NCBI GenBank assembly: GCA_021613335.1
Contig: JAJTWR010000344.1
Location: 186,001-250,000, forward strand
Direction of reading: 5' to 3'
DNA: 64,000 bases
Origin: Whitmania pigra
Lineage: Eukaryota > Annelida > Clitellata > Hirudinida > Haemopidae
The translations under genes and the position numbers were made by a program. The stretch's first letter is position 1. Every line of letters begins with the position of its first letter. Below the pieces are notes generated by a model. It saw only the letters and a program-made list of their open reading frames with translations. It had not been told where the DNA came from and did no database searches. Below are positions 51,231 to 63,542 of this stretch, piece by piece.

Positions 51231-51540
51231 ATCAAGATTTCTACTTTCAAAATATATATGCTTTATAATGGCTCCGAATTGTGGAACAACATACGTGCTT
51301 TAAATAATGCGAGTCATGTTAGGCGGAAGTCTTTCCAGCGCTGAAAAGCTTTACAAGTGATCTTATTCAATGCATCTCTGATAACATGTGCATCAAAGTG
51401 TTTATTAAAATTTCTTCCTTCAAAATATATTTTTTGTCTTTATAATGTCTCAGAGCTTTGGAACAACATACGTGCTTTACATAACGCGAGACGTGCTAAA
51501 CTTGAAAGATTAAAATGAACTGAATATTTTCGTTTACTAC
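51225..51540 (+). pseudogene. LINE C-terminus fragment, duplicated in tandem
   Basis: Two diverged copies of a segment with GGAACAACATACGTGCTTTA (51292 and 51459). The first reads YNGSELWNNIRALNNASHV, then RRKSFQR, resembling the WNSLPxxLR ... SFKxxL C-terminal helix of L2/CR1-type LINEs. Confidence 0.5.
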
Positions 51541-51797
51541 TGATAAAAATCACTTGGTTCATTTATTTATTTTTTCCGTCACCTCGATTGCTTCATCATT
51601 TTTTTTATCACATCTTGATGTTGAAACAGAATTGTCAAACATCCAACAACTGAGAATTGTAAGATGCACATACTAAATATGGTACGTTTATAGTTATCAA
51701 ACATTAGATTTTATTATTTAGTTAAAATCAATGCAAAAAGTCACTCTGTCATTGTCACTGACACAAGCTGGAATGAATCAGTACACAAAGTTAAATA

Positions 51798-52425
51798 CAG
51801 TCAAATCTCGGTACTATGCCACTCTCGCTATTACACCACTTTTGCTCGGTCCCGACAAAATCCAATACAAAATAAATTTATTATGCCACCCCCTACTCTC
51901 GCTACTATGCCACTATTGTGTGACTGGTAAGAGGCACGAGTCGTGAAAAAGTCTGTATTTCTGCGCAATGTTCGATTATTTATAACAACCTAATGACTGT
52001 ATATATAAATTTACCCATGCTTTATTGCTTTTACAAGCCCTCGATACTATGCTTCTTTTGTCCCGACAGGTGGCATAGCAACGAGATTTGACTGTATTAA
52101 TAAATAATAACGTTGAAATAGCTTGCTTGGTCCTCTTCAGTAAGTACTGACATTTACCCTAAACTAAATTAATTGAATTTTATTTTAAAATTTATTTTAA
52201 AATCTAGATGATTTTTATTCTTTGGCTGGTTCTAGAACTTTTCCCTTGTCAATTGGTAAGTTCTTTTGTTGTTTTTCTTCAATAATGGCAGCTCAGAAAC
52301 GCAAGCAAACCGACTTTACGCTGAAGGAGAAAAAAGAGTTTTTATTTGAGAAAATAAGACTGCTTTTACAAACCCTCTCTACTATGCCACTCTCGATACT
52401 ATGCCACTTTTTCGAGATTTGACTG
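51798..52425. mobile_element. pogo/Tigger-type deletion derivative, partly duplicated
   Basis: TIR CAGTCAAATCTCGGTACTAT at 51798, preceded by TA. Inverted ends CGAGATTTGACTG finish at 52094 and again at 52425, each followed by TA. Motifs ACTATGCCACT/AGTGGCATAG recur. The second half encodes AAQKRKQTDFTLKEKKEFLF (52283-52350), the start of a CENP-B-type transposase. The flank TTAATAAATAATAAC...TAAGTACTGACA is repeated after both right ends (52095-52152, 52426-52482), which indicates a duplication of end plus flank. Confidence 0.75.
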
Positions 52426-52482
52426 TATTAATAAATAATAACTTTAAAATAGCTTGCTTGGTCCTCTTCAGTAAGTACTGAC

Positions 52483-54818
52483 AAAGATGTCTCATGGGTG
52501 GTGAGGTTCATTGTCTGCGATAGCGAAATTAATGACCATGAAATTATTTTATAAATTAATTATATGTAATTAGTAGAGATATTACCTTCTTCTTAATGTC
52601 TGGACAGTCATCAGGAATAACAATGTCATCATTACCCTCTTTCTTAGATAGCAAGCAATACTTAATAGGTAAAATGTATGACTCAATAAATTATTTAAAG
52701 AATAAATCTTACTTGTTCAAAATCTAATAGAGGTATAATATAAATGGTATAATAAATAAATTCATATAAACTATGCATCAGAGTACTATTCATACGTCAG
52801 AGGTTTTAATTGTAGTAAGTGTGATTAAAGAGTGTTGGAGTGGAAGAGAAGATACTGTTTTGGTGTTGAATAAGCATAAATAGGATAAGTTTATTTCAGA
52901 AAAAATTTATGAGAAAGACTACTTTTGTGCAATAACTAATAAAGGCTAATAAATAACTAATAAACATAAAGGACAAAACAACAGGATAAGACTAAACAAA
53001 ATAATGACAAATATAAACAGATGAATAATGAAAACGATGAATATTTTTGTATTTTGATAATAAAAGTTTAAGAGTTTTTACAAGGACTCTAATAATAAAA
53101 ATGGTAGTACAGACGATACAAGTGAAATTGACATTAAAGCAGAAGTTTTTAATTCTTCTTTGACTTTGTTGACAGGTGATTTATTGAGTGTCAATGGATG
53201 TGAAAATAGAATATTGTCATATTTGAAACTAGATTTATCAAAGATTTAAATGTCACCAGGGGTGGTGGATAAAGATTTTAAGTATTTTGCGTATTCGACA
53301 CAAAAGCAAATAGTCATTTATTGCTTGAGGAGGGCAGAGCGACTGGAACTCGAGGATTTAGATCGTCGAATGAATGGGTCAGAAGCTCAAAACATGCACG
53401 TAATTTGGGGGGCAGGGGGGCCGTTGCTCCTTTCCTGATTTTAGACTGGCCGAAAAAAAGGTCATCTCACAATTTACGTAGGTTTGCCCCCTGCCCCCTG
53501 AATTTTGGCTAGAAGCAAAAAAGGTCGTCTTCTCAAGTTGTGCGAGGGTTTGCCTCTTATAAAAATCTGAAATTTCCGTGTTGATATTCAGTTCTTGCTG
53601 GAACGATCTTATTATCCTCTTTTGTGGGCGTAAAGCTAGCATTTATGAATCTATTTCGGTTAGTATAATTTTCAGACTCATTGCAAAGTGCAATTTTGTA
53701 TCTTGACAGCGATGGCACAACATAATTACAGCCTATAATTTACAGGGTGTCTAAAAATTTGGTGTCCTTTGATATGTCCATGTGGGAGTGAAGAGAAATA
53801 TAATTCAATAGGCTTAATTGTTAACATAAGTTTCGTTCTAAAAATTCCCTTGAAAAAATTATGTAATTTGGTAATTTTAAGATGTTCCGAACTCATACAA
53901 ATGTTATGCTCTCATGTCTCAGGCTACGAGAAGTATTTAGTGTATTCAAATTTTATAAAAATAGTTTTATTTATCTGTGAAATCAATATTTAAAAATGTA
54001 ATTTATCGTTTGATTTAAATTATCATTCATTTATTATTTAGGTGATTATCCTCGCTAGAAAATGCTAAACATTGTAAAGTAATCGAATAAAAATAATCAA
54101 GTGTCTAGGCTTTGACTCATACATGTATTTTGCTATGGTATTAAATGCATCAAAAGTTGGAGCATGATTATTGACAGTATTCGGCTTTTATATGCTTAAT
54201 CTCTTAGCTGTCCTATTTGCAACTGCTTCTGGGCGCACTTGTGCCAGGTATAATCTTGTGAACAGGTAATAGAAGCAGCTTTCAAGTATTGTCTCTAAAA
54301 AACGTTGTAGCGAATCGGTGAGAATATTTTATTTAAGTGATTTCCTCAGACAAATATAAATCATTTTGAATTCCAATTGATTTGAATGTTTGGTCCCTAG
54401 ATTACATCTTTATTTTGCAGTTTTGCATCAATTTTGAAAACTCACAAACCCGTTAGTAATTTGGATGAGTTTATCAACATTCGTGACGCTTATTGATTTA
54501 CTTGTATTTTCAAACAGATGTTTTCAAATTCGTGAACTCATTTGTTTTATTAAGTCTAAGCAATTTAAACATTTTAGTCATGAAATCCATATAAATCATT
54601 GCCCTTTGGACTGAACTTATTTGCTACAATTTTTATACTTAAGAATCAATGAAATTTGCTTTAAATGTTGCCATTGATATATCCACAAGACTTAAATTAA
54701 ATTAAAATCTCTTTATTTATAATTACAGACTTTAGCATTTCCAGCAAAATATACATTTAACTAAAGTAAAACTCTTTACATTCACAGGTTTAATTAGTTT
54801 TAAGAAAACTTGTTCAGA
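52483..54818. other. Region between pogo derivative and TMEM45 gene
   Basis: AT-rich. Around 53400-53580 is a GC-richer block with TTTGCCCCCTGCCCCCTG, and AGGTCGTCTTCTCAAGTTGT there resembles 55989-56030. No gene is recognised. A likely 5' UTR acceptor (TTCACAG, ending 54787) precedes the TMEM45 start. Confidence 0.45.
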
Positions 54819-55721
54819 ATGGGAACTTTTGGAGGACATGCTCTCCCGGGATCTTTTTTTGTTGTATTTGCATTATGGTGGACTGTTCAGACATTTCGAA
54901 GATATTTTCGCTCACAAAGACCAGGAAATCCTGCCTATAGATCAACGGTAACATTTGTACCCGATTTTCTGTCCTGCACAAATTTGCAATTGGAAGGGAT
55001 TCTCAAAGTTTGCTTTACTGCACTGGGACTCATTCTTGAAGTAATAACTGCTTTTAAAGATGGCCACTTCACTCACATTGGCAATGGTCAACATGCCACA
55101 ATGTTTTTCTTTTTTGGTTTATCTGGTATCGTCGATATTTTACTTTATCATAAAGCCCCACTTCCTGAGGACACTGATTATGCAGCGTCATGCTTATCAT
55201 TCGTAGTGGAAGACCTACTTTTTATGTTCCACCTACATGGAAGATCTGAATTGGATGTGTTGTTACATACTTTGCTTCTTTATGTTGTCCATGCATGTGT
55301 CCTTGTTGTCTTAGTTGAGATGCGCTATAGGAATAGCCCTTTAGTTACACTGAGTAGAAGTTTTTTGGTTTTACTCCAAGGCACATGGTTCTGGCAAGTC
55401 GGATTCATTCTTTACAATCCTAATCCCAAAAGCATTCCCTGGAAACAAAATGACCACAGAGAAATGATGCTGGCCACAATGATGTTTGCTTGGCATGCAG
55501 CAGTGGATTTTATTCTTATCCTGATTATAGGTCTCATTGTTAAATTGTCTACACCACTCTGCTGCCTTTCTGATCTGAACATGAGGAAGGATTTGAATCA
55601 TTCTACAAAAAAATACAATCAAGTTAAAGTCATGTCAGATGAAAATGAAGGGAAGAAATTACAAATCAGTGATAGTGACAGTGAAATAGAATTCAGTTCA
55701 AGCAAACTGGCTCAAGTATGA
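54819..55721 (+). CDS. TMEM45-like membrane protein (DUF716)
   Basis: Multi-pass membrane protein of the TMEM45A/B family; its biochemical role is not well defined. Single coding exon of 300 codons, the family's usual size of about 275-300. Start chosen at ATG 54819 because MGTFGGHALPGSFF is the conserved N-terminus (family xGHxLPGxxF). Membrane segments can be seen at about residues 9-25, 55-75, 88-103, 118-135, 145-165, 177-195 and 225-245. Family landmarks include WFWQVGFILY and an HExD-like NDHREMMLATMMFAWH. The C-terminal tail is acidic and serine-rich (SDSDSEIEFSSS), unlike the short basic tail of some relatives. An acceptor-like TTCACAG 30 bases upstream suggests a spliced 5' UTR. Poly(A) signal at 55794. 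It is intact, with no neighbour in an operon-like arrangement. Confidence 0.93.
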   Translation: MGTFGGHALPGSFFVVFALWWTVQTFRRYFRSQRPGNPAYRSTVTFVPDFLSCTNLQLEGILKVCFTALGLILEVITAFKDGHFTHIGNGQHATMFFFFGLSGIVDILLYHKAPLPEDTDYAASCLSFVVEDLLFMFHLHGRSELDVLLHTLLLYVVHACVLVVLVEMRYRNSPLVTLSRSFLVLLQGTWFWQVGFILYNPNPKSIPWKQNDHREMMLATMMFAWHAAVDFILILIIGLIVKLSTPLCCLSDLNMRKDLNHSTKKYNQVKVMSDENEGKKLQISDSDSEIEFSSSKLAQV

Positions 55722-55793
55722 TAATCATTTGTACAGATTATCAATTTAATTTTTGCTGAAGTTTAACTAAAGTTCATTAATAATTTAAATCAC

Positions 55794-55799
55794 AATAAA
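55794..55799 (+). promoter_or_regulatory. TMEM45-like poly(A) signal
   Basis: AATAAA, 72 bases after the stop codon. Confidence 0.65.
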
Positions 55800-56830
55800 T
55801 TCATTTATTTACTGAAATTTGATGACTAATTGGTAAGTCAGATTTGTTGAAATTTTACATTCTTATTTTTACTGATTTTTGGTTTTTGTCTTAGAATCTT
55901 AAAATAATTCTGCTGCATACATAAAGACAATGTTGTATAAGTTGCTGATATCAACAAAGGATTCTAATTATTCTTAAGCAAATAAAAGGTCATTTCCTCA
56001 AGTTATGTGAGGGTTTTCCCCCTGGAAAAAGCTGAAATATCATCCCTGTAAATCAATGAAACTTTTAGAATACAAAAAGGGTTATTTATTTGGTTAAAGT
56101 CCATAATTAGTTGCATAATTAAGATGGTTTAGAGTTGTCTACTTCAGGATATATTAGCAAACTTCTTAATCAGCATTTTTTTTTATCAGCCATAATTTAT
56201 AATTATTAATGAGATTAATCTAAAGAATATTTTTCAATTTGTTATTAGTAACTTATGTTAAAGTTATGAATTTCAATCAAGTCCAACAAGGATATAATAG
56301 CACAATTTGGCTACCACTTTTAAAATTACATTTGGGTAGAAAATTGAAAATTATTTTGTTCGAAACTTGGATAAAAAACAGATTTAAAATATCTGCAGTT
56401 TCAGTTTTTGTTGCTAAAGCACAAATATCATTACAAGGGTGACCAGTAGGGTTGTGGTTTATTCTGACAACGAAAACCCATTTATATGGGTGAAAAATAC
56501 AAAATAGTAAAATAAGAAAATCATAATTATTTAGTTGTTGTAAAACCATACTTTAACCGTCAATCTTCTGCGGGTAGGCGAATTCAAACCATCTAATCTA
56601 ATTAAGTATCTTAATTAACTTTTAAAATTCAATTCTTTCTCGAAAGTATTGTTTTTAGAGCAAGACTGTCTAGAACGGTTGGAGTTGTTTGCAGCAGTAA
56701 ATGATCTCATCAATTATTCATGAAATGATTATCCAAGTCAAGAGGCTTGGTCTCGCCCATAGCTGGATTAGCTATTCGATGTTTTGAGTTATGGTGTCTG
56801 TAGAATACCGCGTTTGCGTCGTGTTTGTTT
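55800..56830. other. Noncoding region after TMEM45
   Basis: Contains a LINE-like tail on minus near 56085-56130 (TTATTTATTTGGTTAAAGTC) and nothing else recognisable. Confidence 0.4.
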
Positions 56831-56839
56831 GTAGTGGGT

Positions 56840-58890
56840 ATGGCTTCTCGAGGTGGCGGCGCGGGCTCGAATACCGCTGAGGGAGCTCCGTCCCTCTCGC
56901 TTGTCTTGCTAACGCTGTTTTAGTATATTTTAATAACTTATTATCTGAGATAGGTTTAGGGTTAGGGCTATGTTTTAAATAATCATACCAAAATATTTTA
57001 AATTGCTAAAAAGTTACAAAAATTGCAGGTAATTTAGTGATTACTTTTCTAACAGTTTGGTCAAACCAATCGGCTGAAGGCGAACACTACCTTGAGCTTC
57101 TCCCTGTTTCCTCCATTGAATATGAGGTTTAACTGCTGGGTAATATCTCGTATTATGTTAGCAAATAGTCAAGAACGTGCAATTGTATGTCCTCAGGCTT
57201 TCCACTGTTGCCAGAGGTTGCGAAGAGGTTTGTGCAGAAGGTTGCCCACCGGGCTGTTGGGTGCTGTTTCTGACTGAATTTTTAGCCTTGCGCCTGCGGT
57301 TCTAGTTGCGTTTCCGCTTTTCTTTTTGTTTCGGGCCTCATTGACATTTTAGTCAGCAGGAGTCGTCCCCGAGAAAACGGGAGCCGGGAGCTCTCGCGAT
57401 CTTACTTGTAGCCTCTTCACGAGCTTTAGCATAACTGATATGCTTGGTAGCTCTCAAGATGATCTCTTTTGCTATTTTGCGCTGCGGGCAGGCAGCTTGA
57501 CCAGTATGATGACTGGTGCTCTCGCAAGTTGCGCAGCGTCTCTCACTTTCCTTATTTGAGCACTCTTTCATGGAGGGCTCACCCTGGCGTCTGGGAAACT
57601 TAATCTTACTTGTGCAGTTTGCGACTATGTGGCCATAGCCATTGCACTGATTACTTCTTATTGGCTCTCTTATACAGTGAAACCCACTTATCTCGACCTC
57701 GGTTAACTCGACAACCCAATTAAGTCGACTTTTTTGAAGTGGAACGGTCAAAATCTCTCTTTGTCATAGCATTTTTTCATCATTATGTCTATTCATTTAT
57801 GTCGACGAACCATAACAGCTCGAGAACAAAAATACGCCACTTTACATCAGTTATCTCGATCCCCCTGACTAATCGCCGACTTTCAAGCGGAACCGCCAAA
57901 TTCAAGCTTTCTCGTAGCTTTTTCCCATCGGTAACATGCTATAGCTATTTTGTTTATTTTTTCGTTGTATAGACACATATATCTGTAGATGTTAAGAGAA
58001 AACTGGACAATCAGTCAATAGAGAAAAAGTATGAAATCATACTGCAGCTAGAGCAAGGAACAAAACCGTCAGACCTTTGTCGTCTCTAGGCATTCCAGTA
58101 AACACCATTTCAGAATGGAAAAAGAATGCTGACATGATAAAGCAAATGTACGAGAAGTCTGTTTGTGATCCAGCAAGAAAACACTTAGAGTGGTTGAGCA
58201 TAAAGATGACGATGCAGTGCTTCTATGGTTCACAAATTCGCGAGCGATAAACCTTCCCGTCAATGGGGGATTTGTGAGCGACCTTTGTGTTTGCAATACA
58301 GGACAGTATAATTATAGAGGTTTGTATCGAGAATCGACGGTGGTTCATATTGCGAATTGGTAAATCTCCGCAATTAGCTGTTTACCGTTAGCAAACATGT
58401 AAGTACATAATAAAGTTATCAATATCAAATAACAATTGATGTTGTGTAAAAAAACCGAAAACATGTGCATGTATTTTATGAACGCACATTATGAACATAA
58501 AGAAATTTCAAGCACGTGTTAATACACAGCCTCCATATTTATTTTCGGTTATCTCGATCATCGGTTATCTCGACACTTTTTGGCAAATCCCTAAGCAGGC
58601 GACATAATCGGGTTCGACTGTATAAGGTTTGACCTTAAATCTAAGGTGGCCGATTAGAGGCTCCTTCTGGGTATCTTATGTACACTTTCGCTAAGTTCTC
58701 AAACTAGGGATTCCGCAGCTATACCAATATCAAAGGGCAATACCTATCCGAGCTCGTGCTGCTCTGAAACAGGAACATCCTCCAATAGAAACCTATTTAA
58801 ATTTCTCTCGTTAAACGCACCGCCATGTGCGGTTCAAAGTGTGGTTGCTCCAGTTCGTACTCTGGCCGTTAATATTGCAGTTTGTGGGTT
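56840..58890 (-). mobile_element. LINE ORF1 (gag-like) relic, split by a pogo insertion
   Basis: On minus the 57751-57353 frame contains CNGYGHIVANCTSKIKFPR and CATCESTSHHTGQAACP, paired CCHC zinc-knuckle motifs typical of ORF1 of I/Jockey-type LINEs. The part upstream of the knuckles (about 58860-58622: FDIGIAAESLV, RSLxSATLDLRSNL) resumes beyond the inserted element, so the two halves belong together. A possible second, lower segment lies at 57340-57060. Frameshifted and truncated. Confidence 0.65.
57675..58620 (+). mobile_element. pogo/Tigger-type transposon, internally deleted, TA target duplication
   Basis: Left end CAGTGAAACCCACTTATCTC and right end GGCGACATAATCGGGTTCGACTG (the last 20 bases) are imperfect inverted repeats with TA on both sides (57673-57674, 58621-58622). 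Repeated TTATCTCGA motifs lie at both ends. 57994-58280 (+) encodes a CENP-B-type HTH (KRKLDNQSIEKKYEIILQLE; GIPVNTISEWKKNADMI) and the start of the next DNA-binding domain. The DDE catalytic domain is absent. It interrupts the LINE ORF1 relic. Confidence 0.88.
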
Positions 58891-58915
58891 TGTAATATCG
58901 AAGTTTTTTTAGATA

Positions 58916-59370
58916 CGGTCGAACCCGTTGATGTCGCCGGCCTAATGGTTTGCCAAAAAGCGTCGAGATAACCAAAATCAATGCGGTGGCTTTATATTTC
59001 ATCTGTTTCAAATTTCTTTACATAATGTACATAATGTGCGTTAATAAATGGTAATGTACAGGCACGTTTTTTGTACACAATAGCAATTCATATGATATTA
59101 TACTTTTTTCTCTATTGACTGCTTGTCTAGTTTTCTCTTAACACCTTTAGACATTTTTAGAACGAAAAAAATAAACGGAATAACTATAGCGTATTATCCC
59201 TTGGACAAGATCAACAAGAGTGAATTGAGTTCGGCGACATAAAAAAATCGATATAAAACCGCTATGCTAAAAATGCTATGACAAAGTGAAGTTTGGCGGC
59301 TCCACTTCAAAAAACGTCGACTTAATAGGTTCGGCGAGTTTACCGAGGTCGAGATAAGTAGGTTCCATTT
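58916..59370 (-). mobile_element. Second pogo/Tigger deletion derivative, same family
   Basis: Right-end-like CGGTCGAACCCGTTGATGTC at 58916 and left-end-like GGTTCCATTT at 59370, in inverse orientation to the 57675 element, with TA on each side (58914, 59371). The middle retains GTCTAGTTTTCTCTTA, the complement of the HTH coding start of its sibling. About 455 bp, without coding capacity. Confidence 0.82.
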
Positions 59371-59509
59371 TATATTTTAAAACTTCTATATTACAAACCC
59401 ACAAACTGCAATATCGGAAAGGAAACCGGTTTTCAAACCAGTCAAGAACAAAAGCATGAAGGACGCCATACTCTAACAAGCCATCAAGGAACTGCAGGAG
59501 ATCGAGGCG

Positions 59510-59750
59510 GCAATGCTGCAAGGACGGTTCAGAGCGTGGTTGCTCCAGTTCGTGCTCTGGTCGTTAACCATCTATGATATTGGTTTGTCAAGAAACTAGA
59601 GAGGATATACACCAGGAAATGGCTAGGCCTACTCTCAGCACTTTCATCGGCAGTAGGAGCGCGAGCCCGCGACTATCGCTAAGGTCCATCGTGGAAGAGT
59701 ACAAACTCTCCAAAATAAGAACGCAGTGAATGCTCAACAACTCTGTGAAC
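59510..59750 (+). pseudogene. LINE relic A-type fragment
   Basis: Encodes VVAPVRALVVNHL and KKLERIYTRKWLGLLSALSSA, which fits the post-RT region of the same LINE type (pattern VERIxxRKWLGLPxxLS). Related fragments occur at 58800-58890 (VVAPVRTLAVN). Broken frames. Confidence 0.6.
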
Positions 59751-59751
59751 A

Positions 59752-60835
59752 GCATTTGTTGTACTTGAGTATTTATACTTAAGTCATTTCACGATTGTGT
59801 ACTTAAATTAAATATTTGCACGTTAAATACATTTTTGATGTACTTATTAGTAAGTACATTTTCATTACGGCCAAGTACTTTTAAATTTTCTTTTTTTTTA
59901 AAATAATGAATTGATTTTTAATCTTTGCGTAATCTTGGCGTTTCCTTTACGATATGCCTGTCTCTTTGCTTCCTTTGTTCTCTTTGTATTGTCGATTGTT
60001 CTCATTTTTTGGAAGATGGCCGAACTATTTGAACGTTCCGAAAGCCATTAAAGCACTGGCAAGTGATGTGACGTTCAAGCGAATGTATCGTTCAGTGGCT
60101 GGCAAATGTTCCAGTTTGAGCAATGGGTCGCATCAGAGTTCTAAAACTGCTGAAGCTGCGTTTGATGGGAGAACAATACCTAAGCAAACTCAACTCGTTG
60201 GAACTCTGAATTTGACAGTTACAGAGCCATCCATGATATGAATGACAAACTTAATATCGTTACGGAGCGCTTGCACCTGCCAAAGTTCAGCTCTCAAGAT
60301 TTCACATTCTTGAAGGAATGGATTGAAGTAATGAGACCAATTGCACAAACTAGACAATTTACAAGGAGAAGACACATCTGGAGCTTATTTTGGTTTCATC
60401 CTTCCAACTTTACACACCATACTATTTCTAGGTATCCAGCAGTCAAAAAAGTATTTCTCAAGTTCAATGGTTGTCATTCCATCATCTGCACCTGTTGAAA
60501 GAATATTCAGTCAAGCAGGTCCTATACTGACTCCTCAAAATAACAGACCCTGTGACAAATATCTTGAAACACTGCTTCTTTAAAAGAAGAATAAACAATT
60601 TGATTGATAAATATAAATTCCGCTATACTTGTATTAACATTGTACTGAAGATAACGAATATTATTTATGATCAATAAAGGTCCCCAAAAGTACTTGTACT
60701 TACACATAAGTACATTAAAAATACTTGTACTTAAGTACATTGCCTATAACGTACTTGTACCTCTACTTATAAGTACCTTCAGCCCCAGGTACTTTGTACT
60801 TAAGTACATTTTTTGGAGTACTTACGGCAATACCG
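59752..60835 (+). mobile_element. hAT element relic with TAAGTACTT-type subterminal repeats
   Basis: Both flanks carry many TACTTAAGTAC / TACTTGTACTTA motifs (59765-59890 and 60680-60825), usual for hAT subterminal regions. The coding relic (+) ends with VVIPSSAPVERIFSQAGPIL, then TPQNNRPCDKYLETLLL. This is the hAT dimerisation domain (usual SAPVERVFSQAGxI). An earlier part includes NVPKAIKALASDVTFKRMYR. Frameshifted. Confidence 0.7.
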
Positions 60836-61260
60836 GGGTTTGATGTAAGACAACGGATGCTGGCTCTGTGGCGGGACCAAGACCCTGCATCACGTGCTCA
60901 GCAATTGCAAGTACGCCCTTGCCAATGGCACAAGGGGCATGGTTGGCAAGTCGACTTATACTTTCCTCAACAAGATTGTATTGTCAAGGGGGAGAGGACA
61001 AAGGCTATGTCAAGGATGTCTGCGGCCGCAGGAGCAGCTTTATTCTGGATCTGGCACATGAGGAGCCAAAAGAAGTCTTAAGAGGCCACTGCAGGAAGTC
61101 GGGTAAAGCCGACAAGGCCAAACCATTGGCCAAGAGATGCGGTGTTGGGAGAAGTGGGCCGACCGCGGACTCACAAAGCAACATAAACTGCAGTCCAAAC
61201 CGCGAAAAGCCCCGCGGTCGAGTACCGGCTGCCACCACAAAGAAATTATAAGGCCCAGTT
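60836..61260 (+). pseudogene. LINE relic A-type 3' fragment
   Basis: Encodes, in changing frames, CWLCGGTKTLHHVLSNCKYA then LANG, the same zinc-like motif that precedes GRYTWR in relic A, followed by a proline-rich and basic segment to about 61260. GC-richer than its surroundings. Confidence 0.55.
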
Positions 61261-61399
61261 TGCATATATAAAGATGGTGTAGGCAAACTGGGGTGGATGC
61301 AACCAACATAACAACATAACGAGAACCCGTGTAGTCAAAGTTTGCAGGTGGAAAACAAATGGCATGCGACATGAAGAAGCCATTGAGAGCTTTCACAGT

Positions 61400-61682
61400 C
61401 GCTCCAGTCTAGGCAGCTTAACAAGGCCAACAAATGCCTTTCATAGCTGCTGTAAGAGTTGGGTCCAGAAAGACAATACCGACAGGGACATCCGACCGAT
61501 CACCGGATGCGACCCGCCCCCAAAAAAGTAAGGAGTTTCAAAGGGCCGAAACGTTTGAAGAAGGAGGAAACTCCTCTGAGGATCCCTGTCAGAGCTTCAA
61601 AGCGGAGTACCAAGTAACAAAAATTGTTCAAAATAATGGTAAGACATTTGAATTAATATATAGTTGCCTTGTGGCGAATTAA
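61400..61682 (+). pseudogene. LINE 5'/ORF1-like fragment
   Basis: An 82-codon frame containing TGTSDRSPDATRPQKSKEFQ. The nucleotide motif GGGACATCCGACCGATCACC resembles GGGACACCCGGCTGATCACC at about 25366, near other LINE debris. This suggests a 5' region of the same retrotransposon. No domain recognised. Confidence 0.4.
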
Positions 61683-62125
61683 CAAGGTAGGGGTATGTTC
61701 GAAAATATGACTCTGCTGCAAGTGAAAAGTAGCACGCCGGCACTCAGTACAATAACGCATTACATTTACTTTGTTACTGCACAATACTGGTCATAGACCG
61801 TTTATCATATACTACTCCCCGGTGCACAACGGCTCAGACCAATGCATGCTCACGAGAGTCCCACAAATCTATATCCCATTTAACCATTTAAAATTAAAAA
61901 AAACTGACATTTTTGCCAAAACACTTTGTTCTTAACCTGAATTTACTCCCAGGTCTCTAAAATGCCAGTAGCGACAAATTCAACTGCTGCTTTGAGAAAT
62001 TGTACATGTAACATGTAATCTTCACAAGTATCATTTAAAATAAAATTGTATTAATAAACTTACAACTCTTGTTGCAAAATTTAAACACGTGAAAAAATAA
62101 TTTTATAAAAGTTGATAATGTGCCA

Positions 62126-63472
<1,347 letters not shown>

Positions 63473-63542
63473 CTAAACATAGAATAAATACAAATTGTAG
63501 AAGGATACAAAGAATTTCATTCATTAGTTAGATTATAGCTTA

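Noticed and set aside
57994..58280. Host CENP-B-like gene
   Set aside because: It lies between inverted repeats with TA duplications and stops after the DNA-binding part, so it is transposon cargo.
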